From the NCBI GenBank assembly GCA_964601265.1, contig CAZRMT010000005.1, positions 1-42,899 of the forward strand: DNA of 42,899 nucleotides, read 5' to 3'. Numbering within the stretch: position 1 is the stretch's first letter; every line of letters begins with the position of its first letter. The notes under the pieces were generated by a model, which saw only the letters and a program-made list of their open reading frames with translations, was not told the origin of the DNA and did no database searches. Made by a program: the position numbers and the translations under genes. This document shows, in pieces, positions 17,601 through 24,455 of the stretch. The stretch is from UBA4675 sp964601265 (lineage in GTDB: Bacteria; Bacillota; Clostridia; Christensenellales; Borkfalkiaceae).

Positions 17601-20594
17601 CGTCGGGTAAAGTAATTTCGGTTTCGTTTCCGCTATAGGCCATCAAATAATTTACGCCGTCGTAAGTTATAAATTTGAAATCTTTATAATCTACGATTTT
17701 AGTACTGCCGTTATGTATATAAAGCGCATAGTTTGTTAGACAGCCGAGGGTTTCGGATTCGGAAACGGTTAACGAACTCTTATTTATCACTTCTACTATT
17801 TTTTCGCAACCGGAAAAAGCTTGCCCCGATATACTCGTTACGTTTTCGGGAATAGTTACGGAAATAAGCGAAGTACAATTTGAAAAAGATGCGTTTCCTA
17901 TAGTCTTCAATTTGGTCGAAAGAGTTATTTGCTCTAACGAATAGCACTTTTCAAAGGCACAGCTTCCTATAGAGGTTACGTTTGCGGGAATACTTACGTT
18001 ATTTAATTTGTAACATTTCGAGAAAGTATATTCGCTAATAGAGGTAACCTTATCGGGTACGTTTATCTTTGTTAAAGAATGGCAATCCGCAAAAGCATAC
18101 TGTCCGACGGCGGAAACGTTATCGGGAATAATTATATTGTCAAGCGACCTGCAATAGCAGAAAGCGTAATCGCTAATATCGGTTAAACCGTCGGGTAAAA
18201 CTATATCGGTAACGTACGTGCAATTATAAAATGCGCCTAAAGGAATTTCTCCGCCGGTTATGGTAACTCTTTTTAAAGTGGCGGGAACGTAATAATAATC
18301 GCACGTTGTGATATCGTATTTGTGTGTATCCGTTTTATAGTAGTCATAGTAAGGCTGTTTTGTTTGAACTCCGCCACTATAAGAAGTGGTGCCGAAAACG
18401 TATCCGAAAGGATAGATGTATTTTTCGTCGGAGGCTATATTCGATTTATGTCCGACGAAAGGAAGAGTAATTTCTTCTAGCGAAGAACAACCCGCAAACA
18501 CGCCTTGCGAAATATTCGTAACGCTCGTAGGAACGGTTATCGACGTTAACGACGTACAATCGGCAAAAGCTTTTTCCGATATTTGTCCGACGCCGTTTTC
18601 AATCGTAACTTTTGTAAGCGACGTACAGCCGAAGAATACGTAACTTAAAATAGCGCCCACTTCGTCGGTTATGGTAACTTCAGTCAATTCCGTATATTTA
18701 TAAAAAGCATTACTACTAATATACTTGGACGATATTTCGACCTTTTTAACTAATTCTTCGCTTATGTATAATTTGCCGTTTCTAATCGGGTTAGAGTATT
18801 CGTTGAAAAAGCTTATAGTCGTCCATTCGTCAATGCTTCCGTCGTAATATACTTTTAAACTCGAACAGTCTAAAAATACGTTGTTTCTAAATGTTTTTAC
18901 ACTCTTACTAATATAAATTGTTTCCAAAGACGAACAATTATAAAAAGCCTGCTGTCCTATTATGCTAACGTTACTGCCTATTGTGGCTGAAGTTATAAAG
19001 TCGCAATCTTTAAAAGCGTCTTCCGAAATAAGAGTTACGTTTTTGCCGTTATAGGTCGAAGGAATTATTAAAGTGGCTTCGTTAAAAGTTCCCTTGCTTA
19101 CTGCGTACGTGTCGTCGTCTTGTAACGTGAACGCTAAACCTTCGCTGTAAACGGGTTGACCGCAATCTTGGCAAACGCCCTCAACGAAATCGTGACTTGC
19201 TTTTATGGTTAAATCTTCGATTTCTTTTTTGTCTATATCGAAATATTTTTGACAGTTAGAGCAGTGATAGTAACCTTTTACCCCGTCCGTGGTGCAGGTT
19301 TTGGAAATTTCTTCTGTCCAAGTTCCGTACTCGTGACCTTTTTCGGGTATAGTTAAATCGTCTATTTCGTTTTTGTCAATATCGAAATTCTTTTGACAAT
19401 CGGAGCAGTGGTAATGACCTTTAACGCCGGTTGCCTCACATTTAGCGGGAATTTCGTTCATCCAAGTTCCGTAGTTGTGTCCCGTGGTTGGGATAGTTAA
19501 GTCATTAATCTCGTTTTTATCGGCGTCGAAATTCTTTTGACAGTCGGAACAATGATAGTGACCTTTAACACCGTCTTCAGTACAGGTTTTGGGAACTTCA
19601 TTTATCCAAGTTCCGTAGCTATGACCGTTTTCGGGTATGGTTAAGTCGTTTATTTCATTTTTGTCAATATCGAAATCCTTTTGGCAATCGGAGCAGTGAT
19701 AGTGACCTTTAACACCCGTTGCCTCACATTCTGCGGGAACTTCTTCTATCCAAGTTCCGTAGCTATGACCGTTTTCGGGTATAATTAAGTCGTCAATTTC
19801 ATTTTTGTCAAAATCAAAGTCCTTTTGACAGTCGGAGCAGTGATAGTGACCTTTTATTCCCGTTCCCTCACATTCTGCGGGAGTTTCGTCAATCCAAGTT
19901 CCGTAGTTGTGACCTTTTTCGGGTATGGTTAAGTCGTCAATTTCGTTTTTGTCAATATCGAAATCCTTTTGACAGTCGGAGCANNNNNNNNNNNNNNNNN
20001 NNNNNNNNNNNNNNNNNNNNNNNNNNNNNNNNNNNNNNNNNNNNNNNNNNNNNNNNNNNNNNNNNNNNNNNNNNNNNNNNNNNTTAAGTCGTCAATTTCG
20101 TTTTTGTCAATATCGAAATCCTTTTGACAGTCGGAGCAATGGTAATGACCTTTAACGCCCGATGTCTCACATTCTGCGGGAACTTCTTCTATCCAAGTTC
20201 CGTAGTTGTGACCGTTTTCGGGTATAGTTAAGTCGTCAATTTCGTTTTCGTCGATGTCGAAATCTTTTTGACACTTGGGACAATGATAGTGACCTTTTAC
20301 GCCCGTTTCTTCGCAATTGGCGGGGACTTCGTTTGTGTAGATTCCTAGTGTATGTCCGCTAGATTTAATTACTACGTTACTAATTTCGTTGTTAGCTTTT
20401 TCGTCGGAATAGTTTTTACCGCATTCCGAGCAATGGTAATATGCTACGTTACCGTCGCTTGTGCAAGTGGCGTCGACCTCGCTAACGAAATTAAGCGTGT
20501 GTACGTGTTTTTTCTCTTCTTTACAAGAGGCAAACAACGTTGCGCTTGCCGTAATAAATATTACGGTTAACGTTAAGAGTAAAAATTTTTTCAT
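14686..20594 (-). CDS. Giant BspA-like LRR surface lipoprotein (contains assembly gap)
   Basis: One long gene, split only by 100 N. The frame before the gap (173 codons) and after it (1,765 codons plus stop) matches the same protein, so the total is about 1,970 residues or more. The start is probably the ATG at 20594, where AAGGAG is 10 nt away; the ATG at 20603 almost touches the site. The N-terminus has a lipoprotein signal (KKFLLLTLTVIF, then FASC with Cys27 or Cys24). Next come about nine 48-residue zinc-ribbon-like repeats (C-x10-C-x2-C, as in VKGHYHCSDCQK), then a SEGLAFTLQDDDTY hinge, then a long run of LRR_5/BspA repeats (AFYNCSSL, VTIPDSVT, IGEYAF style). The protein ends with a GW...NATYL-STY-YYLKR module shared with the second lipoprotein. 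Such proteins are surface adhesins or binding proteins; the ligand is unknown. Confidence 0.88.
19156..20471 (-). repeat. Tandem 144-bp (48-aa) zinc-ribbon-like repeats
   Basis: Within the lipoprotein gene a 48-residue unit recurs about nine times (the first and last are divergent, and two are cut by the N run). Each has a Cys, G-V-K-G-H-Y-H, C-x2-C, a D-F-D-I-D-K-N-E-I-D-D-L segment, and G-H-x-Y-G-T-W. At the DNA level neighbouring units are nearly identical, which explains the assembly break and allows copy-number change by recombination. Similar Cys-containing spacers occur between the signal peptide and LRRs of other clostridial BspA proteins. Confidence 0.85.
19984..20083. other. Assembly gap (100 N)
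   Basis: Exactly 100 N, the conventional placeholder for a gap of unknown size. Reading across it literally shifts the frame and gives a false stop. Joining the repeat units in register needs 89 nt of missing sequence plus a multiple of 144 nt, so the true gap is probably 89, 233, 377 nt and so on. Confidence 0.95.
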
Positions 20595-20616
20595 AACTTT
20601 CATTCTCCTTGTTTAT

Positions 20617-20790
20617 TAAAAAAAATCGCTTTTGGTAAATTCCGAAAGCGATACTTTTTTTTGTTTTAACGAAAGAAAATCGTGAAAAAACTATAAAACA
20701 AAAAGATAAAACCTTATCGGGTTTATCTCGTTGTTTAAAAAAACTTATAATTTCCGTCACGAAATTTTATCGTTTTTAAATTGTATCGCA
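20617..20790 (-). ncRNA. Structured 5' leader of the lipoprotein gene, attenuator-like
   Basis: On the minus strand the predicted transcript starts at about 20789 with GCGATAC. This can pair with GTATCGC at 20647-20653, closing an imperfect palindrome whose arms also pair as AACGA/TCGTT, AAAAT/ATTTT and CGTGA/TCACG. The 3' arm GTATCGC is also the start of a terminator hairpin (20625-20652). The two pairings exclude each other, the layout of a transcription attenuator or riboswitch. I recognise no known riboswitch consensus. A MITE-like repeat is an alternative reading. Confidence 0.4.
20618..20652 (-). terminator. Intrinsic terminator just upstream of the lipoprotein start
   Basis: On the minus strand an 8-bp stem (ATCGCTTT at 20652-20645, AAAGCGAT at 20632-20625) is followed by at least seven T (20624-20618). 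It ends about 10 nt before the AAGGAG of the lipoprotein gene, leaving no room for another promoter, so expression must depend on read-through. On the plus strand it is also followed by T8. Confidence 0.7.
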
Positions 20791-20795
20791 ATATT

Positions 20796-20824
20796 ATATT
20801 ATCATTTTTTTAAAGATAATACAA
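20796..20824 (-). promoter_or_regulatory. Promoter for the large lipoprotein leader
   Basis: Minus-strand TTGTAT (20819-20824), a 17-bp spacer and TAATAT (20796-20801), with an overlapping TATAAT at 20793-20798. The predicted start near 20789 is at the first bases of the GCGATAC arm of the leader, about 185 nt from the RBS. Confidence 0.5.
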
Positions 20825-20868
20825 GTGTTTTTAATTAGTTGTTAAAAAACAACGATAAATTTTTCCGT

Positions 20869-21040
20869 AAAAAAATACCATCTCAAACGAGATGGTATGA
20901 TAAAAACGTAGTTTCCGCTTGTTTGCGATACAATTAACGATAAAATCTCACAACAAAAGTGTTTTTTTACGTATTTGCGAAAAGATACGCTTTCACCCAA
21001 GGCGTACTTTTGCAGTGACGTTTTATCAGTTGTATCGCAA
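20869..21040 (-). ncRNA. Second palindromic element with its own terminator, candidate small RNA
   Basis: From 21040 to 20923 on the minus strand the sequence is a long imperfect palindrome. TTGCGATACAA at one end and TTGTATCGCAA at the other are perfect complements. Inside them GATAAAA pairs with TTTTATC, and CAAAAGT with ACTTTTG. An internal TACGC/GCGTA hairpin is also present. A terminator (ATACCATCTC/GAGATGGTAT at 20875-20898 plus T-run) follows 25 nt later. The element shares its ends with the lipoprotein leader. A weak promoter (TTTTTG-17-TATACT, 21068 to 21040) sits upstream, but its start point would cut into the first arm. It could instead be a small mobile repeat. Confidence 0.35.
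20875..20898 (-). terminator. Intrinsic terminator
   Basis: A perfect 10-bp stem with a 4-nt loop (ataccatctc at 20875-20884, gagatggtat at 20889-20898), followed on the minus strand by T6 (20874-20869). It separates the 20923-21040 palindrome from the lipoprotein promoter. Confidence 0.75.
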
Positions 21041-21123
21041 GTATAAATTTACCATATTTTTACAAAAAAATCAAGTTTTTATAAAAACACTTTTAAAATA
21101 TATGTAAATAAATGAAAAAAATA

Positions 21124-21145
21124 TCGCACTCTTTGCAGAGTGCGA
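21124..21145 (-). terminator. Intrinsic terminator downstream of the sensor kinase
   Basis: A perfect 8-bp stem (tcgcactc at 21124-21131, gagtgcga at 21138-21145), followed on the minus strand by TATTTTTTTC. It is the third of three terminator-like hairpins between the kinase stop and 21120. Confidence 0.65.
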
Positions 21146-21163
21146 CAACAAAAGGAAAAAAAT

Positions 21164-21187
21164 AAGAAGATGAACTAAGTTCTTCTT
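21164..21187 (-). terminator. Terminator-like hairpin
   Basis: AAGAAG and CTTCTT (21182-21187 and 21164-21169) close an inner GAAC/GTTC pairing. On the minus strand the hairpin is followed by ATTTTTTT. It is weaker than its neighbours. Confidence 0.5.
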
Positions 21188-21252
21188 GCTTGTATAATAT
21201 CACTCCAAACTAAATTCAAACTAAAGAATTTTATTTTTTTATATAAAAAAAT

Positions 21253-21278
21253 AAAGACGAACTCGAAGGTTCGTCTTT
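21253..21278. terminator. Intrinsic terminator of the two-component operon
   Basis: A perfect 10-bp stem (aaagacgaac at 21253-21262, gttcgtcttt at 21269-21278). On the minus strand it is followed by ATTTTTTT, about 130 nt past the kinase stop. On the plus strand two more T follow. Confidence 0.8.
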
Positions 21279-21405
21279 TTAAGGAGGTTGTAAGAATAAA
21301 AATTAAACGAATAATCTATTCTTAATATGAGGTAGTTAAAAAATAAAGAAATTTACTTTTAACGTCTTTATTGTAAACCGTCTTACTAAAACTCAACTAA
21401 AAAAA

Positions 21406-22611
21406 TTATTTTTTTAAAGTGATTTTAAATCCGATAGAGTCGTTTTTCTTGTAGCAAACTATATCTCCGTTATGCGTTGCGGTTATATTTTTCGCAAGCG
21501 ATAAACCTATTCCGAAACTTCCTTTTGCGGTACGGGATTTATCGGCTCTGTAAAATCTGTCGAATAATCTCGTTACGTCAACGTTGTCAACGTCTTTATA
21601 GGTGTTTTCAAACGTAATTACGGGGTGATGGCGACAATAAAGTTTTATAAATATTTCGCCGTATTCGTCGCAATATTTTATTGCGTTGTCAAGCATTATT
21701 CCTATAAGTTGGGTAATAGAGGCTTCGTCGCCGACGTAGTTTACGTTTTCTTCTATTTCGGTTGTAAAAGTCAGTCCTTTTCCAAGCGTTTTATATTCGG
21801 CAACTGCGTCGCTTAATAAAGTACTTAAACAAAAAGTAGAAAACTGCATTTTCGGAACTTCGTCCATACGACATAAAGAAACGAGTTGATTAACGAGTTC
21901 CGTCATTCTTGCGCTTTCTTTTTTTACGTCGTCAAGCCATTCGTTTTTACCTATTTCCGATTCTATTATTTCTAAATTCGTGTTTATGAGCGTTAACGGA
22001 GTTTTAAGTTCGTGGTTTACGTCCGTTACGAATTGCTTTTGTTTGTTGTAGCTTTCCGCAATAGGGTTTAATAACTTGTCGGAAACGATACTTAAAATAA
22101 GCGATATTGCAAGCCCGCTTGAAAAAATAACCGTTCCTATGTTTACGTTAATCATTCTTAGCGTTTCTTTGTTTACGCTACCGTCTAACAAAACTACGCA
22201 TTTTAATTTATTGCCGTTAATCTCTTCCGTATACACTTTATATCTGTAATTTCCTATCCAACCACGATTTTTGGGGCGTGAAAAAGCTTTTTTTGCATAT
22301 TTTTCCGCTTCTTCCGTAGTTTTTACCGAAGAAATATGGGTGAAATCGTCTACAAAATACGCGTTTTGTGTTGCGTCGTATTTAACTATAAAAAATCTCA
22401 ACCCGTTTTTCGATTCTTCCGAAAATGACATCGAATTCATTTTTTCGGGGAATAGTCCGCCGTTTGAAGATATGCTGTCGGTAAGTTCGTCTAAAGTTTT
22501 ATTAGTATTGTGTGTGTTAGAGTAGGTAAGGATTACGTAAATCAGCCCGATTATCGCAAAAATAGAGGCTATCGAGGTTACTATAAACTTCCTTTTTAGC
22601 TTTTCTATCAT
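21406..22611 (-). CDS. Sensor histidine kinase
   Basis: A membrane sensor kinase of 401 residues. TM1 is about 9-29, then an extracellular sensing region (30-155) of no recognised family, then TM2 about 156-177. The phosphoacceptor His200 is in FVTDVNHELKTPLT, the N box is LDNAIKYCDEYGE (Asn309), and the G box is GSFGIGLSLA (364-373). No HAMP domain is obvious; TM2 leads almost directly into the DHp helix. Its ATG overlaps the stop of the response regulator gene (ATGA), so the two are coupled and surely partners. The signal and targets are unknown. The next gene downstream on the same strand is the large lipoprotein. Confidence 0.93.
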   Translation of the reverse strand: MIEKLKRKFIVTSIASIFAIIGLIYVILTYSNTHNTNKTLDELTDSISSNGGLFPEKMNSMSFSEESKNGLRFFIVKYDATQNAYFVDDFTHISSVKTTEEAEKYAKKAFSRPKNRGWIGNYRYKVYTEEINGNKLKCVVLLDGSVNKETLRMINVNIGTVIFSSGLAISLILSIVSDKLLNPIAESYNKQKQFVTDVNHELKTPLTLINTNLEIIESEIGKNEWLDDVKKESARMTELVNQLVSLCRMDEVPKMQFSTFCLSTLLSDAVAEYKTLGKGLTFTTEIEENVNYVGDEASITQLIGIMLDNAIKYCDEYGEIFIKLYCRHHPVITFENTYKDVDNVDVTRLFDRFYRADKSRTAKGSFGIGLSLAKNITATHNGDIVCYKKNDSIGFKITLKK

Positions 22612-23282
22612 TTTATTTTCTCCAAAACGTAACCTGCGTTTCTTATAAACTTAACGGTTACGGGAGAATTTATGCTTTCCATTTTTTTTCTTAAATTTGA
22701 GATATGAACCCATATAACGCTAGTGTCTATATCGGTGTCCCAACCCCAAATATGAGTAATCAACTGTTCTATGGTTACTATGTTTCCTTTTCTTGCAAAC
22801 AACACTTCCGTAATTTGCAATTCTTTTCCGCCAAGCGATACGGTTTTGTCCTCGTAAGAAAGCTCATAAGTGGATTTATTGAGTTTTAAACCGTTAAACT
22901 CCATAATTTCGGGTACGAAATTATCCTTTCTTCTAAGCATTGCTCTAACGCGAGCGAGAAGTTCTTGCGTGGAAAAGGGTTTAGAAATATAGTCGTCGGC
23001 GCCTGCGTCCAATCCCTCGACTCTGTCTGAAATTTCCGTTTTTGCCGTAAGAAACAATGCGGGGGTATTTATGCCGTTTTTTCTCAATTTTTTAAGTACG
23101 GTTATTCCGTCCATTCCGGGCATCATTATATCGAAAACAAGTCCGTCGTATTCGCCCGTGGAGGCGTAATCGTACGCCGTTATTCCGTCCGAAACCCCGT
23201 CTACTTCGTACTTGTCGGACTTAAAAACGTAAAGTAAAGATTTTAAAAGATGCGCGTCGTCTTCGGCAATAAGAATTCTCAT
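22608..23282 (-). CDS. OmpR-family response regulator
   Basis: The 224-residue protein has an N-terminal receiver domain with the acidic pair Asp8/Asp9, phosphoacceptor Asp51 (GLVFDIMMPGMDG), the Thr of FLTAKT and the Lys of SKPFS. A C-terminal winged-helix domain follows (about 125-222), with VSLGGKELQITEVLFAR, TDIDTSVIWVHISNLRKK and a final IRNAGYVLE. It is a DNA-binding transcription factor activated by the downstream kinase. AGGAG is 9 nt before the ATG. Its upstream region contains a tandem 11-bp repeat, which suggests autoregulation. Confidence 0.95.
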   Translation of the reverse strand: MRILIAEDDAHLLKSLLYVFKSDKYEVDGVSDGITAYDYASTGEYDGLVFDIMMPGMDGITVLKKLRKNGINTPALFLTAKTEISDRVEGLDAGADDYISKPFSTQELLARVRAMLRRKDNFVPEIMEFNGLKLNKSTYELSYEDKTVSLGGKELQITEVLFARKGNIVTIEQLITHIWGWDTDIDTSVIWVHISNLRKKMESINSPVTVKFIRNAGYVLEKIK

Positions 23283-23304
23283 AACATTTTTCTCCTATTT
23301 TCAT

Positions 23305-23338
23305 AGTTTAAAAGCGTTCGCTTAAATTTCGCTTAAAT
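23305..23338 (-). promoter_or_regulatory. Probable response-regulator box and promoter
   Basis: Two perfect, directly adjacent 11-bp repeats, TTCGCTTAAAT at 23317-23327 and 23328-23338, read on the minus strand as ATTTAAGCGAA twice. An 11-bp period is that of OmpR/PhoB-type dimers on DNA. They cover the -35 position of a TAAACT -10 (23305-23310), the geometry of an activated autoregulated promoter about 25 nt before the regulator start. Confidence 0.6.
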
Positions 23339-23464
23339 ATTGTAACTCAAAACGCCGTTTTTTTCAATACAATTAAATATTGCAACGTAAAAAAACGGTA
23401 AATAAAATTTTTTTTAAAAAAATTCGTTTTTTTTGGTAATAACGAAAAAAAACACAAAAAAGTA

Positions 23465-23473
23465 TGGTATAAT
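23465..23473 (+). promoter_or_regulatory. Extended -10 promoter, near-leaderless start
   Basis: TGG directly followed by TATAAT (23468-23473). Transcription would start about 23480, only 3 nt before the ATG at 23483. There is no Shine-Dalgarno site and no convincing -35. Confidence 0.6.
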
Positions 23474-23482
23474 AGAAATGAT

Positions 23483-24196
23483 ATGAATTATAGTTTTACG
23501 ATTGAAGTGGCAGGTATCCCGATAGAGATAAACTGTAATAGCGCAAAAATTAAAGAGTATTGCAAAAATTTTATCGTTGAGCGTTCGCCCGAAATTACCG
23601 TGTGTTCGAGCGAAAAGGAGGTTAACGAGTTTTTTAATCTTGGCGAGGGAAGTAGGGATTATTGCGAAATGCTTTCGGTTTTTAAATCGGTTGCCGAAAA
23701 ACTTCCTTTAACAGATAGGTTTTTACTGCACGGCGCGGGGATAAAATACAAGGACGACGGAATAATCTTTCTTGCGTCTAGCGGAGTGGGAAAGACTACG
23801 CATATAAATTTATGGAAAAAATATTTGGGAGCAAAAGCGGAAATAATAAACGGGGACAAGCCCGTGTTAAACGTCGAGGGTGATTTAACGTACTTTTACG
23901 ATACGCCTTGGAGAGGGAAAGAGGGTTACGGCAATAAAGGCAACGCTAAACTTAAAGCGTTTTGCGTGATAAAACGGGCAAACGAAAACAAAATTACCGC
24001 CTTAACGCCCGAGCAAGCTTTAAAGGAACTGGTTAACAGACTGTACTTGCCCGAAAATGAAGTTGCCACTCAAAAAACGCTTTCTTTTTTGGAAAAGTTG
24101 GTCTATATACCGTTTTTTCAGCTAGAATGTAATATGGAAAAACAAGCTTTTATAACGGCTTTTAATAAGTTGACGGGAGAAAATTATGAGGATTAA
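23483..24196 (+). CDS. HPr kinase-like P-loop protein (lasso-peptide-kinase type context)
   Basis: A 237-residue protein with the PEP carboxykinase/HprK-type P-loop: LLHGAGIKYKDDGIIFLAS leads to SSGVGKTT (99-106), then NGDKP (Asp125) and TPWRGKEG (141-148). It lacks the N-terminal domain of true HprK. Members of this group occur beside PqqD-like and nucleotidyltransferase genes. In some lasso-peptide clusters (the K enzyme of paeninodin-type clusters) a relative phosphorylates the peptide C-terminus. Here it overlaps the PqqD-like gene by 11 nt, but no precursor, cyclase or protease is visible, so the substrate is unknown. Its promoter gives a near-leaderless message. Confidence 0.8.
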   Translation: MNYSFTIEVAGIPIEINCNSAKIKEYCKNFIVERSPEITVCSSEKEVNEFFNLGEGSRDYCEMLSVFKSVAEKLPLTDRFLLHGAGIKYKDDGIIFLASSGVGKTTHINLWKKYLGAKAEIINGDKPVLNVEGDLTYFYDTPWRGKEGYGNKGNAKLKAFCVIKRANENKITALTPEQALKELVNRLYLPENEVATQKTLSFLEKLVYIPFFQLECNMEKQAFITAFNKLTGENYED

Positions 24197-24455
24197 AAAG
24201 GGTTTTATCAAAAGAAAGATTTTGCAAGATTTCGTGGTCGTTCCTACGGGAAAAGCGAATAAGGACAAAAGGGTGATAATTCGCTTAAATCAAACGGGTT
24301 CGGATATTTGGGATTGCGTTGCAAGCGAAAAAACGGTTGAGCAAACCGCCGAATTTTTAAACCGAAAATACGACGTAACGGTAGAAAAAGCGCTTGTTTC
24401 GGTAAACTATTTCGTCGACGTTTTAAAAAAGGAAAATTTGCTTGAAGATGAATAA
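24186..24455 (+). CDS. PqqD-like (RiPP recognition element) protein
   Basis: The 89 residues match the PqqD fold: MRIKKGFIKRKILQDFVVVP strands, then IIRLNQTGSDIWDCV (the conserved LN-x-TG helix), EQTAEFLNRKYDV, and a final helix FVDVLKKENLL. PqqD-like domains bind leader peptides and present them to modifying enzymes. It overlaps the gene on each side, so the three are translated together. No leader-containing precursor was found within the window. It may serve a precursor elsewhere or bind a non-RiPP partner. Confidence 0.85.
   Translation: MRIKKGFIKRKILQDFVVVPTGKANKDKRVIIRLNQTGSDIWDCVASEKTVEQTAEFLNRKYDVTVEKALVSVNYFVDVLKKENLLEDE

Noticed and set aside
14686..19461. A separate 1,591-residue gene starting at 19461, plus a truncated 224-residue gene at 19929-20603
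   Set aside because: The frame is open upstream of 19461 through four more repeat units up to the N run, and the downstream end of the short ORF is a frame error caused by 100 placeholder N.
19156..20471. CRISPR-like regular repeats
   Set aside because: The 144-bp period has no unique spacers, and the whole unit is coding and in frame.
20765..20945. Invertible promoter flanked by inverted repeats TTTTATCGT...TTGTATCGCAA
   Set aside because: The arms are inverted as required, but imperfect and different in length (27 and 23 bp). No site-specific recombinase gene is in the window, and a third, direct copy at 21021-21040 pairs better with the middle one. It remains possible but weaker than the RNA or palindrome reading.
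20919..21107. A 62-residue ORF in the palindrome region
   Set aside because: It reads through the inverted repeat arms, has no RBS and has a composition like the surrounding non-coding DNA.
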